Shown here: piece by piece, positions 19,683-28,925 of the stretch
How positions within the stretch are numbered: the first letter of the stretch is position 1
How the letters are laid out: every line of letters begins with the position of its first letter
Source: Petasospora fabianii
Taxonomy: Eukaryota; Ascomycota; Saccharomycetes; Phaffomycetales; Wickerhamomycetaceae
Direction: 5' to 3'
NCBI GenBank assembly: GCA_022641835.1
Contig: CP048719.1
Location: 682,001 to 746,000, forward strand
Length of the DNA: 64,000 nt
Made by a program: the position numbers and the translations under genes
The notes under the pieces: generated by a model
The model's database searches: none
What the model saw: the letters and a program-made list of their open reading frames with translations, nothing else
What the model was told of the DNA's origin: nothing

Positions 19683-21577
19683 TTAGTCCAAGGTGATGAC
19701 ACCATCATTGCTCTCTACATCCTCCTCCAGCTTTTGCTTTTTAGTCGCTGGTTCTTGAGCGTCAAGCTTTCTCTTCTCAACCAACGTCTCAGTGTCGATG
19801 ATACGAATCTCATCATCATCAAAGTCAGCAACCATGAGAACCTCATTATCAGCCTCTCCTTGAGCTTCGTCCTCTAAAGGCTCCTCTTGCTCCCTCTCTG
19901 GCTTTGGTGGAATCTCCAGGTCTGGAAGCTTGATCTCCTTGTCATTATTCAACTCCACGTATAGCTCAATGGTCTCCTTTTCATCATTCTCATCGGAAAC
20001 TGCAACATGGGCACCATAAACAACACCGATCTCAGAGAGGACTTTATCTTTATTATCGTCAAAGTCAACATCGTATAGGAGTTTACTACCAATACTGATA
20101 GCAATCTCCTCATCGTATCCGTATTTTTTAGGAAGTACATCCACGAGATCCTGCACCGTCAAAGTGTTGTCTACGCTCATGACACCTCTTGGGATTGAGC
20201 AAGCTGGGCAGCGTGGGTTTGGCTTTTGCGGTTTATTTTGTGAGATGAATTTTGAGCCGGAAGAGGTGAAGATTCCACTGGATGCGGCAATGGATTCTTC
20301 TCTAGTTTCTTTGAACAATTTGAGAGAAATCAATGCAGAGAAACCAGCAATGACAGCGTTGGTGGTGGCAATAGCTGGGATGATGTTACCTGCGATGGAC
20401 TTGATGTCAAACTTGGATTTGAGCTGAATGCTGAAAATGAATGATCTGATGTTGGCAGCTGCCACAACAAATTCCAGCGTGTCTTCGTCATCCTTATCAA
20501 ATTCAATTTCCTTTTCTGTCTTCATACGCATCTGAAGTCTCTTAGTGGCATCGATGAAGACTTTGATGTTTTGCTCAATAGTCCAGGGTTTCTGACCTGT
20601 ACCGAGGTCTTCGGTGGTAACAGCCTCAACACCAGCCAGATATGAGGAAAGATCCAATGGGGTCGGTTCTTTTCTGGTCTTCCATAAGTCTGTAATCAAG
20701 AGTAGTTTCTCAATGTCCTTAGAAAATACCTTTTCAATAACTTTAATGGCAAAATCATCATCGTTCATTGCGTTCTTCAACTCTATGAGTTCGTTGTTCT
20801 CAGCAATTAGATTTTTGATCTCCGCTGCGTTGTCTGTCCCAAGCTCAGCAGTGTCTTTACCTTCAGGCGCAACTTCAGGCGCCTCATCCTCGGAGAACAA
20901 CTGTTGGAAGAGGAACGATTTGGCCCAATGAATACAATGGACTGGTTGGGAAGGCGTTGATCTGATTGTGCAAACGGGGAACGTCTTTGGGGTCTCTCTA
21001 GTTGAACAGTCATAACACTCTGTCTTGTTTGGGAACGTTGGACCGGCCTGACCTGCAGTACCAGTGGTACCGGATTCCATCACGATCTTATCCAGAAAGA
21101 GGGCAATCTTATTGATGTAAGATCTGGCAGCCATGTTGTCGAGAGCGTTGAAGATGAGATCGAATTGCTTGAACCATTCGAGTGGGAAGAGATCGGTCTC
21201 GTAGATACTGGCTTGGTATGGAATCAACTTCGTCTTGAAGAAATTAAACTGTTGTACGGCATTGACAGCAGTGGATGCCTTTGGCTGTTTGATATCCTTT
21301 TGACGGAAAAGGAATTGACGATTCAAGTTGGAGAGATCGATGGTATCAAGATCAACAACATGGACTTCACCATATCCGAGAAGAATCAAGTCCTTCAAGA
21401 GCTCACAGCCAATACCACCTGCACCAACAAGAAGAACTTTGGACTGTTGGATTATGTTAGTTGAAATGCATACATGTAGAACACAGGTGTGTATGGGGTG
21501 GGGGCCAAACGTACGTTACGGATCTTCTCGAACGTTGAATCGCCGACAACAGTCTTCAAAGAGTGATATCTACTCAT
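19683..21577 (-). CDS. UBA2: SUMO-activating enzyme subunit Uba2, one intron
   Basis: Exon 1 is 21577-21515 (MSRYHSLKTVVGDSTFEKIRN), and exon 2 is 21443-19683. The 71-nt intron has a GTACGT donor, ACTAAC branch point and CAACAG acceptor. The joined protein has 607 residues. Splicing restores SKVLLVGAGGIG, the ATP-binding Gly loop missing from exon 2's long open frame. Uba2 forms the E1 with Aos1, adenylates SUMO and carries it as a thioester. The catalytic Cys is about residue 179 in FPVCTIRSTPSQPVHCIHWAK, close to yeast Cys177. NRQFLFR and zinc-binding Cys pairs (CYDC, CPAC) are present. The ubiquitin-fold domain is near residues 460-550, and the tail KKQKLEE...GVITLD is acidic with a nuclear-import-like KKQK. 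It converges with SAC7, as in S. cerevisiae. Confidence 0.96.
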
Positions 21578-21977
21578 TTTGCAGTGCAACCAACGTAAGA
21601 CACTCTAGCAATTGCCTCTTCACAACTCCACTTCCGAGAGAAGACAATGTTGTATTGTATAACCGCCATCAAGCGCGCGACGCGCACGTTGGTATAGGGA
21701 TGTCTGGGTGTTTGAAGCCGCTTACATAAGATGACTGATTACGTAAGATATGGTCATGTACACAAAGGGAGCTGGTAACACCCGGACACCAAATCACTGG
21801 ACTCTCCGCTTCTCGGCGCCTACTTCGCGCAGTTACGGAGCCGGGAATCGGCCTCGATCACGGTGGATGCCATTCAGTGTGTGTTCGAATAAAAACGCGC
21901 CGGTCCCTTTCACACACCGATCTCCCACAGACAAAGCTCACACGTTTAAAGTCGGTTCCTCTCCAATCACTCACACA
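21578..21977. promoter_or_regulatory. Divergent promoter region UBA2 / IDH2
   Basis: 400 nt between divergent starts. The frame upstream of IDH2 stays open but has no homologous start, so this is treated as promoter and leader. No clear CCAAT-type HAP site was found. Confidence 0.45.
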
Positions 21978-23087
21978 ATGATCTCTGCCAGACTCTTCAG
22001 ATCACCAGCTGCCCGTTCTTTCGTTCAGACCAGAGGTTACGCCTCCCAGGTTGCCAAGTTCGAGGGTAAGAAGAACGCCAACGGCAAGTACACCGTCTCC
22101 TTCATCGAGGGTGATGGTATTGGTATCGAGATTTCCAAGGCTGTCAAGAGCATCTACGCTGCTGCTGATGTCCCAATCGAGTGGGAGTCTTGTGATGTTA
22201 CCCCAATTCTTGTCAACAATCAGACCGCCATCCCACAGGCAGCTATCGACTCCATCAACAAGAACCTCGTTGCCCTCAAGGGCCCATTGGCTACTCCAGT
22301 CGGTAAGGGTCACAAGTCTCTTAACTTGACTTTGAGAAAGACCTTTGACCTCTTTGCCAACGTCAGACCAGCCAAGTCCATCGAGGGTTACGCTACTCCA
22401 TACGAGAACGTCAACACTGTTTTGATCAGAGAGAACACCGAGGGTGAATACTCTGGTATTGAGCACACTGTCGTCCCAGGTGTTGTTCAGTCCATCAAGC
22501 TTATCACCAGAGAGGCTTCCGAGAAGGTTATCAGATACGCTTTCCAGTACGCCCGCTCCATCAACAAGCCAAAGGTTCTTGTTGTTCACAAGGCCACCAT
22601 CATGAAGCTCTCTGACGGTTTGTTCGTTGAGACCGCTAAGGATGTCGCCAAGGAGTTCCCAGATGTCTCCATTGACTTTGAGATCATTGACAACACCTCT
22701 TTGAAGCTTGTTACTGACCCATCCAAGTACTCTGACGTTGTCATGGTTATGCCAAACTTGTACGGTGACATTATGTCCGATTTGGCCTCCGGTTTGATTG
22801 GTGGTTTGGGTTTGACCCCATCTGGTAACATGGGTGACAGAGTTTCCATCTTCGAGGCCGTCCACGGTTCTGCTCCAGATATTGCTGGTCAGAACAAGGC
22901 TAACCCAACTGCTTTGCTTCTTTCTTCCTGTATGATGTTGCAGCACATGGGTTTGCAGTCCTACGCTGACAAGATCCAGTCAGCTGTCTTGAAGACCATT
23001 GCCTCCGGCCCAGAGAACAGAACTGGTGACTTGAAGGGTTCCTCCACCACTGACCACTTCACTGAGCAGGTCATCAAGAACTTGTAA
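21978..23087 (+). CDS. IDH2: NAD+-isocitrate dehydrogenase catalytic subunit, mitochondrial
   Basis: Oxidatively decarboxylates isocitrate to 2-oxoglutarate in the TCA cycle as a hetero-octamer with Idh1. The ATG at 21978 gives 369 residues starting MISARLFRSPAARSFVQTRGYAS, a mitochondrial presequence. The body matches Idh2 rather than Idh1: FIEGDGIGIEISKAVK, VPIEWESCDV, LVALKGPLATPVGKGHKSLNLTLRK, RENTEGEYSGIEH, and SIFEAVHGSAPDIAGQNKANPTALLLSS. It ends near TGDLKGSSTTDHFTEQVIKNL. Codon bias is strong, fitting abundant expression. The frame is open far upstream to about 21750, but that part lacks homology. Confidence 0.96.
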   Translation: MISARLFRSPAARSFVQTRGYASQVAKFEGKKNANGKYTVSFIEGDGIGIEISKAVKSIYAAADVPIEWESCDVTPILVNNQTAIPQAAIDSINKNLVALKGPLATPVGKGHKSLNLTLRKTFDLFANVRPAKSIEGYATPYENVNTVLIRENTEGEYSGIEHTVVPGVVQSIKLITREASEKVIRYAFQYARSINKPKVLVVHKATIMKLSDGLFVETAKDVAKEFPDVSIDFEIIDNTSLKLVTDPSKYSDVVMVMPNLYGDIMSDLASGLIGGLGLTPSGNMGDRVSIFEAVHGSAPDIAGQNKANPTALLLSSCMMLQHMGLQSYADKIQSAVLKTIASGPENRTGDLKGSSTTDHFTEQVIKNL

Positions 23088-23419
23088 GCGTATCCTGTCC
23101 AGAGATATATTTACACTTTCTTACAACTATAGATGATTTATTGACCAAGATTCGGTCTCATTTTTTATTTCCCCATGTCTTACTGATCACAGATCAGTCA
23201 CCTACCACCCAAAATAAAACACCACGACCTTGTTTACGATACACTTGAGACGTTTATGTACCTGTAGATCTGCTTAGCTTGGTTTAGCGATTGCGCCAAT
23301 TTTCGCAATTTGGCGGAACTGAGTTCGCCGATTGTCGCGACGGATTACCACATTGAGAGATTATCGCAAATTAGGCAATTAGGCACAAAATGTTGGAGAA
23401 GACACACCTTTAACACTAG
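23088..23419. other. Intergenic region IDH2 / ADE8, 332 nt
   Basis: Contains an imperfect inverted repeat around 23295-23317 (CGCCAA ... TTGGCG with a short loop) and further TCGC-type motifs. No TGACTC (Bas1/Gcn4) site was found in front of ADE8. Function unknown. Confidence 0.35.
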
Positions 23420-24169
23420 ATGATAATGAAACGGCCAATCACCGTCCCCACAAGAACCAATCCAGTCAGCATGGCCAGACCAAAAATCCTTGTTCTCATC
23501 TCTGGTAACGGCTCAAACCTTCAGGCTATCATTGATGCCCAGAAGGCTGACAAGATTGATGCCGATATAATCCGAGTCATTTCTTCCAGTCCAGATGCAT
23601 ATGGTCTGGAAAGAGCAGAGAAGGCCAATATTCCAACTACAGTACACCAGCTGAAGAGTTACTACAAGGACCTCCCAAAGGGTGATAGACCTAAGGCTAG
23701 AAAGCAGTTCAATAAGGACCTTGCCAACCTTGTTATCTATGGAAATGTTGATGGTGATGAGGACAAGAAGCACATCAAGCCGGACTTGATTGTTTGTGCT
23801 GGTTGGATGCTCATTCTTGCTCCAGAATTTTTGAGTCCTGTTGAAGATGAGGGCATTCACATCATCAACTTGCATCCTGCTCTTCCTGGTGCTTTCGATG
23901 GTACACATGCAATCGAGAGAGCTTGGCAAGCTGGACAGGATGGTGAGATCACCAAGGGTGGTGTCATGATCCACAAGGTCATCCAACAAGTTGATGCTGG
24001 TGAGCCATTGCTTGTCAAGGAGATCGACATTGTGAAGGGTGAGACCGTTGAACAATACGAGGAGAAGGTGCACAATGTGGAGCACGTTGCAATCGTTGAA
24101 GGTACCAACATCGCATTGAAGGAACTTGTCCTAAAGGATACTAAAGACGAGACTAAGGAGGATAAGTAA
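23420..24169 (+). CDS. ADE8: Phosphoribosylglycinamide formyltransferase (GART)
   Basis: Third step of purine synthesis: transfers a formyl group from 10-formyl-THF to GAR. The frame starts at ATG 23420, directly preceded by an in-frame TAG, and encodes 249 residues. Homologues begin at Met18 (ATG 23471, MARPKILVLISGNGSNLQAIIDAQ), so the shorter 232-residue form is likely and the 17-residue extension may not be used. Visible are the phosphate-binding SGNGSNL, the catalytic region INLHPALPGAFDGTHA (Asn and His), and the late GGVMIHKVIQQVDAGEPLLVKE block with the conserved Asp. It is a single-domain enzyme, as in S. cerevisiae, not the fused animal type. ADE8 neighbours TRS120 in S. cerevisiae; here TRS120 is about 11 kb away. 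Confidence 0.94.
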   Translation: MIMKRPITVPTRTNPVSMARPKILVLISGNGSNLQAIIDAQKADKIDADIIRVISSSPDAYGLERAEKANIPTTVHQLKSYYKDLPKGDRPKARKQFNKDLANLVIYGNVDGDEDKKHIKPDLIVCAGWMLILAPEFLSPVEDEGIHIINLHPALPGAFDGTHAIERAWQAGQDGEITKGGVMIHKVIQQVDAGEPLLVKEIDIVKGETVEQYEEKVHNVEHVAIVEGTNIALKELVLKDTKDETKEDK

Positions 24170-24249
24170 ATAGGACTACTGTACATTAATGATTCTGATG
24201 AATGCTAATCTTAGACTTTGTAAGCATGTTTAATGGATTCGTTAACACA

Positions 24250-25059
24250 TCAAGCATCAACCTCCATAGCATCCTCATTTCTAAATGAGATGACCTCCTC
24301 CTGAACATCCACGAGTTTGTAGATAGACTCCTTAAGCACAGCAGTTGTGCCTCTTGGGAACTTGTAGCTTCTCTCCTTCTGTGCACGGATGTTAGGCGTG
24401 ATGTAGTTTCTAAGTAGTTGGGCATCCTTACCAATCTCCATCACACACACGTCAACATTAGAACCAGAACCCAAATCGTTCCAAATACCAGCTTGAATTG
24501 CATCAGCAGCAAGCTTAATAGCTTCATCCTTAGTGATTTCAGGCTTCCATTCAGACTCGAGGACAGCCATGGCTGCAAGGGAACCAGATCCAAGGGATTG
24601 GTAATAACCGACATCGGTCGAACCGTGAGCCTGAACCGAGAACAAATGAGCACCAGTTGGATCAACACCAGCAACAATGAGGTAAGCACCGATATGACCT
24701 TGGTATTTAAAAAGATGTTGTTTAAGTTGCTGAAGAGCCGTCACTGCTCGAGGTTCACGACCTGTGGAGAGTGAGTGGAGCTCGAGATTAGAGGCAATGA
24801 GCTGTGTAACCATCTCTGTGTCAGCAGCGGTACCGGCACCTGCACACCAAAGCTTTGGAGCAAGTCTATGAAGCTTTTCACAGTTCTTATCGGCAACAAT
24901 GTCTCCAGAAGTGGCTCTTGTGTCTGCGGCAATGACGACGCCACCGTCGAACTTGACACCGACGATGGTGGTACCAGTCGATGTGGCAGTTGGGGCGCCG
25001 TAACCCTTCGCTGAGAGGAATTGATTTCTCTGATGATTCTCAAAACTTAACCCACCCAT
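24250..25059 (-). CDS. PUP1: 20S proteasome beta-2 subunit, trypsin-like
   Basis: The 269-residue precursor matches yeast Pup1 closely (MGGLSFENHQRNQFL against MAGLSFDNYQRNNFL). The propeptide ends at Gly29, and autocleavage exposes catalytic Thr30 in STG/TTIVGVKFDGGVVIAADTR. Lys62-type KNCEKLHRL, GAGTAADTE, KYQGHIGAYLIVAGVDPTG and SLGSGSLAAMAVLE are typical of beta-2. The C-terminal extension that wraps around beta-3 is present (FPRGTTAVLKESIYKL). It cleaves after basic residues. It is divergent from CSN12; a PACE-like motif lies in the shared upstream region. Confidence 0.97.
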   Translation of the reverse strand: MGGLSFENHQRNQFLSAKGYGAPTATSTGTTIVGVKFDGGVVIAADTRATSGDIVADKNCEKLHRLAPKLWCAGAGTAADTEMVTQLIASNLELHSLSTGREPRAVTALQQLKQHLFKYQGHIGAYLIVAGVDPTGAHLFSVQAHGSTDVGYYQSLGSGSLAAMAVLESEWKPEITKDEAIKLAADAIQAGIWNDLGSGSNVDVCVMEIGKDAQLLRNYITPNIRAQKERSYKFPRGTTAVLKESIYKLVDVQEEVISFRNEDAMEVDA

Positions 25060-25143
25060 TGATTCTAAACTCTGTGATCAACTAGCTTTTGGATCTGACC
25101 CTCGCGTCTGGAGTTCTATTCGTGAAGTTGATGTGTTTGATGA

Positions 25144-25153
25144 AGTGGCGAAA
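25144..25153 (+). promoter_or_regulatory. PACE-like motif AGTGGCGAAA upstream of PUP1
   Basis: Resembles the Rpn4-bound proteasome element GGTGGCAAA with a one-base insertion or change. It lies about 85 nt upstream of the PUP1 start in the PUP1/CSN12 divergent promoter. Weak evidence from one site. Confidence 0.25.
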
Positions 25154-25281
25154 TCGCGAAAAGTCCACCTGGTCTGGGCCACATGCGAAAACAAAGTGTA
25201 AACCATCCAGCTCAATGAATTCTCGGTTCTCAGAGGCTTGGATTATAGAAGTATCATCATATACCAAACGTTGTGTAAGTC

Positions 25282-26547
25282 ATGAACACGATACAGAACC
25301 TTGTTCATGCCTTCCAAGTCCAGGATGGCTCAAGATTGGGCTACTTCTTGACATCAGTGGGGAACAAGGAGATAGTGTCAAACATTGACCCTCTCTCCAT
25401 TAAACATGATTCACGCATTGCACACGAATTGAAGCCCGTTGTCGAGGCTTATGTCGAATTCATCAAGATAATAAGCGCTGACAGGAACCCACTCGATGTT
25501 TTCACTGCATTCGACACGTTAATGCGCCAATTGAATCGTCTTGCTGAGAGTAAACCATCATGGATCGGTGCCGCCCTCGTCAAAGTGACACAAGATTTGA
25601 TTAGATATGCTATGGCAGCTGATGAGTTCATTGCTAAGAACCCAACAATGATGGCTACCAAAGTTGTTGGTGACCTTGAGCACGAAGCATGTTTGACCAA
25701 AGCTGCTAGAACGATACACGGCGCTTTCAAATTGTGTTTGAATGATAGAAACGAGGATCCTTCAAAATCAAGAAAGCAGTACGTCTATTACTTTGTTGGC
25801 CAAGAGATGAAGATTTACTTCAAGTTGCAGAATCGAGATTTGGCAAAGAACATGGAGAAGGTGCTAGTTAAGATGAGCCATAGTTTACCAGACTTGCATA
25901 ACGTTGAGAAGTCACATGCAGTGATGTATTTATATTATAGTGGTATCGTTTATTGTGGTGATAGAGATTTTGAAGCTGCTTACAAGAAGTTTAGAGCTGC
26001 GTTCCACCTTTGCAACTCAAAGGAGAAACGTCATTTGGAGTCTATTTTAGTGTATTTGATTCCTTTGAAATTTATCGTCACGAAGAAGTATCCAGATCTT
26101 GAACGTTTAAAGTCATACACTATTGCTTATACGCTTTATGCTAACATTATCAAATCTGTTATCAGTGGTGATTTGAAACTATTTGATCGTGAGTTTGAAG
26201 GGATGGAGATTTTGATCCTTAAGAAGAACTTGTATCTGGTAATGGAGGAACTTCGCAACTTTGTCGTTTTAAAGCTTCTTAAGAGAATTTATTTGGCTAA
26301 TGGGTCTAATCCACACTTGAGTATCAAGATGATTACAAGAGGTATTGAATTTGCCAAGTTCCACACGTCAAATAAGGATCTTGCAAAGAGAAACATTGGT
26401 GTGTTTTCATCAGATGAGGCTGAGTGTCTCGTTGCCAACATGATTTATCAGGGTTACATCAAGGGTTACTTGTCTCATTCTAATGGTGTGTTGGTATTGA
26501 GTAAGAAAGATCCTTTCCCAAACCAGGTAAAATCAGATCCAAAATGA
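25282..26547 (+). CDS. CSN12: PCI-domain protein, Csn12/Thp1/PCID2 family
   Basis: The 421-residue protein is all-helical with a C-terminal PCI/winged-helix domain (about residues 215-410). It matches the Csn12/PCID2 layout: FVGQEMKIYFKLQNRDLAKNMEKVL, YLYYSGIVYCGDRDFEAAYKKFRAAFHLC, HLESILVYLIPLKFIVTKKYP, and the end ECLVANMIYQGYIKGYLSHSNGVLVLSKKDPFP. In S. cerevisiae Csn12 joins a COP9-like complex and, with Thp3 and Sem1, helps mRNA elongation and splicing; the relative Thp1 is in TREX-2. Neighbouring TMH11 (YJR085C next to CSN12, YJR084W) favours Csn12 over Thp1. The start ATG 25282 lines up with the family N-terminus. Confidence 0.85.
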   Translation: MNTIQNLVHAFQVQDGSRLGYFLTSVGNKEIVSNIDPLSIKHDSRIAHELKPVVEAYVEFIKIISADRNPLDVFTAFDTLMRQLNRLAESKPSWIGAALVKVTQDLIRYAMAADEFIAKNPTMMATKVVGDLEHEACLTKAARTIHGAFKLCLNDRNEDPSKSRKQYVYYFVGQEMKIYFKLQNRDLAKNMEKVLVKMSHSLPDLHNVEKSHAVMYLYYSGIVYCGDRDFEAAYKKFRAAFHLCNSKEKRHLESILVYLIPLKFIVTKKYPDLERLKSYTIAYTLYANIIKSVISGDLKLFDREFEGMEILILKKNLYLVMEELRNFVVLKLLKRIYLANGSNPHLSIKMITRGIEFAKFHTSNKDLAKRNIGVFSSDEAECLVANMIYQGYIKGYLSHSNGVLVLSKKDPFPNQVKSDPK

Positions 26548-27590
26548 TAACGATGAACTTTTGTACTGTACAAGATCTTGTACATAATGAACTAATTGCT
26601 AAAGAGATCAGTGTAGACTTTACTTACACTTCGCTAGTGTAAAACATATCTCAACTATGCAAGTCAATTGGAACCACCAGACTAAGGACTCTCAAGCCTA
26701 GTGCATATATGCTTCGTATTCCCTCTTTAGATCTATAACAAGAGCCGTCCCGGTCGCTTGAAAGACAAACACGTACGATACGAGGAACGTACGCCTCAAC
26801 CACCGGGCCATTGAAGGTTAATAGGGTTCTCCCGGGCAGTATCAAATGTATCATAGTTGTTTTGGTGTTGCTGACAAGCGTATATCACCGGAAACCTTTG
26901 TTATTTTGTGAGAGCGCTCGGATGTGAGGATGCGTATTGACGGGTATAAATCCGGGGTAGGCGACGTCAGTTCTGGCACATGAGGTAGTGTAAACATGGC
27001 AACTCCGGGGCAAGCAAATACCATAGTAGAGGACAGCTTATGTTATGTTATGTTAATGTTTGATGTCACATTTGCTTAGTACAGACACACCTCAAGTGAT
27101 AGGCTGGATAGGACCAAGCTATAGGAGACAACACCCCTTTTCGTCAGCCGTCAGCGTGACCTCCCTGAGTCTCTTGTACGATGAGCTCATCCCACTATTT
27201 TTCAGATCACACATCACTGCGCCTTTTACAGATGTGGCCCCCACGTTTTTACACATGACAAACGTGTTGTCCCGTGGGGTGGCGGTGTAGCGGAAACTAG
27301 TTAACATTCCCCCGTGGTAAGGGCCACAATTGTAGAGGATATTTTGATGTCATAATTGAGGGACTTTTGGGGTTGCTCCCGGGGTATTAGGGGGGAAGTC
27401 TAACGGAGAGACGCCACACAAGGGTGTTAGGGAGAGCAATGGTTCTGGTACGCTCAGGTGGCTACTAAGGATGACTGAAAATCACACCCATATGTCAGCA
27501 GTGTTGTGCTGTTTTCCTGTACGCTTGTGTGTGTCATCTGTGGATGATTCCTTTGCTGCAGGGCCGTTGTTATCGCGCGTGAAAGAATTT
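26548..27590. other. Intergenic region downstream of CSN12, about 1 kb
   Basis: No recognised gene. It contains AGGGG/CCCCT stretches near 27123 and 27391 that resemble stress-response elements, and may be upstream sequence of the mini-gene at 28006. A tRNA was looked for near 26740-26830 and not found. Confidence 0.35.
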
Positions 27591-27611
27591 TTTCTTTTCC
27601 GCCTGGCGGCA

Positions 27612-27692
27612 AGCGCTAGGCAGAGCTAACCAGAGCCGGGCAGGTTTCCGGGCGCGCCGGGTGGGAAATTCCTGCCTAGCGCTAGGCAGAGC
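27612..27692. repeat. Duplicated GC-rich box with an 18-bp perfect palindrome
   Basis: AGCGCTAGGCAGAGC occurs at 27612-27626 and again at 27678-27692. The second copy overlaps the perfect palindrome CTGCCTAGCGCTAGGCAG at 27672-27689. It lies 310-390 nt before the mini-gene ATG, so it may be an upstream activating element bound by a dimeric factor. Confidence 0.5.
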
Positions 27693-27866
27693 GCGCACAA
27701 ATGATTCTGTCTAGAGAAAATTTTTCTGCGGAAAAAAGTACCCGCGGCGACTCCCCTAAAGTCTGGGGTGCGTCAAACAAATGACCCAAGCGATGACGCC
27801 AGCTCTGAGACCCGGTCATGGGACCATGGCCACAGTTTTTTATTCTGACCGAGGCTCCCGACCGTG

Positions 27867-27874
27867 TATAAGAA
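27867..27874 (+). promoter_or_regulatory. TATA box TATAAGAA of the 28006 mini-gene
   Basis: Lies 139 nt before the ATG, followed by a pyrimidine-rich stretch and then a long CA-rich, G-poor leader (about 27960-28005) typical of highly expressed yeast mRNAs. A CCCCT box lies at about 27754. Confidence 0.55.
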
Positions 27875-28005
27875 GGGACCAATATCCCTCCCTTTAGTGA
27901 CATCTTAAGCATTCCATTTTCTTTCACCATCATCAATAGTCTTCTTTACAACAGAACACTACTACGATAACTACAACACACACAACAACACACATACACA
28001 ACACA

Positions 28006-28119
28006 ATGCAGTTCTTGATCTTGTCTTCTGAGCCAACTCAGCCATTCATCATCCCAAACCTCTCTCCTGTCACCAAACCACAGCAGGAGCAGTCAGTCTC
28101 ATCATCCAGACTATTGTAA
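28006..28119 (+). CDS. 37-residue unrecognised small protein with strong-looking promoter
   Basis: The frame runs ATG to TAA and begins MQFLILSSEPTQPFIIPNL. The C-terminal part is rich in Ser, Gln and Pro and ends SSSRLL. I do not recognise a family. Codons are yeast-optimal (TTG, CCA, ATC, TCT, AAC, CAG), the ATG context is ACACAATG, and the leader is long, CA-rich and free of ATG. A TATA box sits 139 nt upstream and a repeated palindromic box further out. These features argue for a real, well-expressed gene. The stop overlaps a GTAAGT (28116-28121), so an intron extending the protein is possible, but I see no TACTAAC branch point downstream. The leading hydrophobic stretch is too short for a clear signal peptide. 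It sits between the convergent CSN12 and TMH11. Confidence 0.5.
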   Translation: MQFLILSSEPTQPFIIPNLSPVTKPQQEQSVSSSRLL

Positions 28120-28925
28120 GTCAACTCCAAGACATGCTTAAACGCGCTTGAGCTTGAAGAGCTCGCACAATGGATGACATCTCATTGACCTCGGCGATAC
28201 ACCAACACGCTTTGAGCGTTCATAACAAACGATTTGTCATCCCGCTCCAGCTTGTGGTTGGATCTCAGTCAAAACCTCACATTGACAACATATAAGGTGT
28301 TGCTAGTCACTGAGCTCTCTCATTATACCACGGTTGCTTTTTTGCATTTTCGGTTTACTAGTTTTGGTACAAGTCTCGGGGTTTAGAGACTTGATGGGTA
28401 CAAGAACTATCCTGGCGTGACAGCAGGATGTTATCAATTTTTAAGGTTCACTTCTATATGACATTTAACGAATTTTTTTACTCTTAAAAACATTATTGAT
28501 TATCTTGTAGTTTGTCGTTTTTATAACCAGCTGTTTGGTTCTGAGCTTGATTCGTGATCGCCACCTGCTTCAGCAAACACCTTATAAGTCGCAACCGCAG
28601 CCGCAACCGCAGCTTTATGTTATCCAAACAGGATCAAACCGGTTTTGCAAAGAGAGCACGAATGATTCTTGACTCATAGTCATGATTGCTAGGATGGAGG
28701 TCCTCTGTACGAAGAATCTTCACTGCGTTGTGTTGCTGACCAATCATCCATTCCAGCTGACATTTGCAGCTGAACAGGATAGCGAACAGATCCAACAGAA
28801 ATATCCAAGATCTTACAGTTGCATTAAAAGATCAGATACTTCAAAATTATGTAAGAATGTTTACTATATACAGTTTAAGGATGCGTAGTTATCGATCACA
28901 TGTTAACACCTTGTTAAATGATAAC
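28120..28925. other. Region between mini-gene and TMH11, 806 nt
   Basis: AT-rich 3' region of the mini-gene. Notable are a short direct repeat GCAACCGCAGCC (28589-28611) and a TGACTCA at about 28671. Nothing gene-like is recognised. Confidence 0.35.

Noticed and set aside
22002-22946. Long minus-strand frame antisense to IDH2 (and a similar one antisense to the ferric reductase at 47765-48904)
   Set aside because: Shadows caused by strong codon bias in highly expressed genes; their translations are low-complexity and match no family.
25264-25290. Upstream exon of CSN12 ending at GTAAGT (25276)
   Set aside because: The donor-like sequence lies just before the ATG, and the homologous start is already present at 25282.
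26740-26835. Possible tRNA (GGCCCGGTGGTTGAGGCG on the minus strand)
   Set aside because: The A-box-like start has no matching B-box or cloverleaf.
28116-28700. Intron extending the 37-codon mini-gene
   Set aside because: GTAAGT overlaps the stop, but no TACTAAC-like branch point with a downstream acceptor was found in the next 600 nt.
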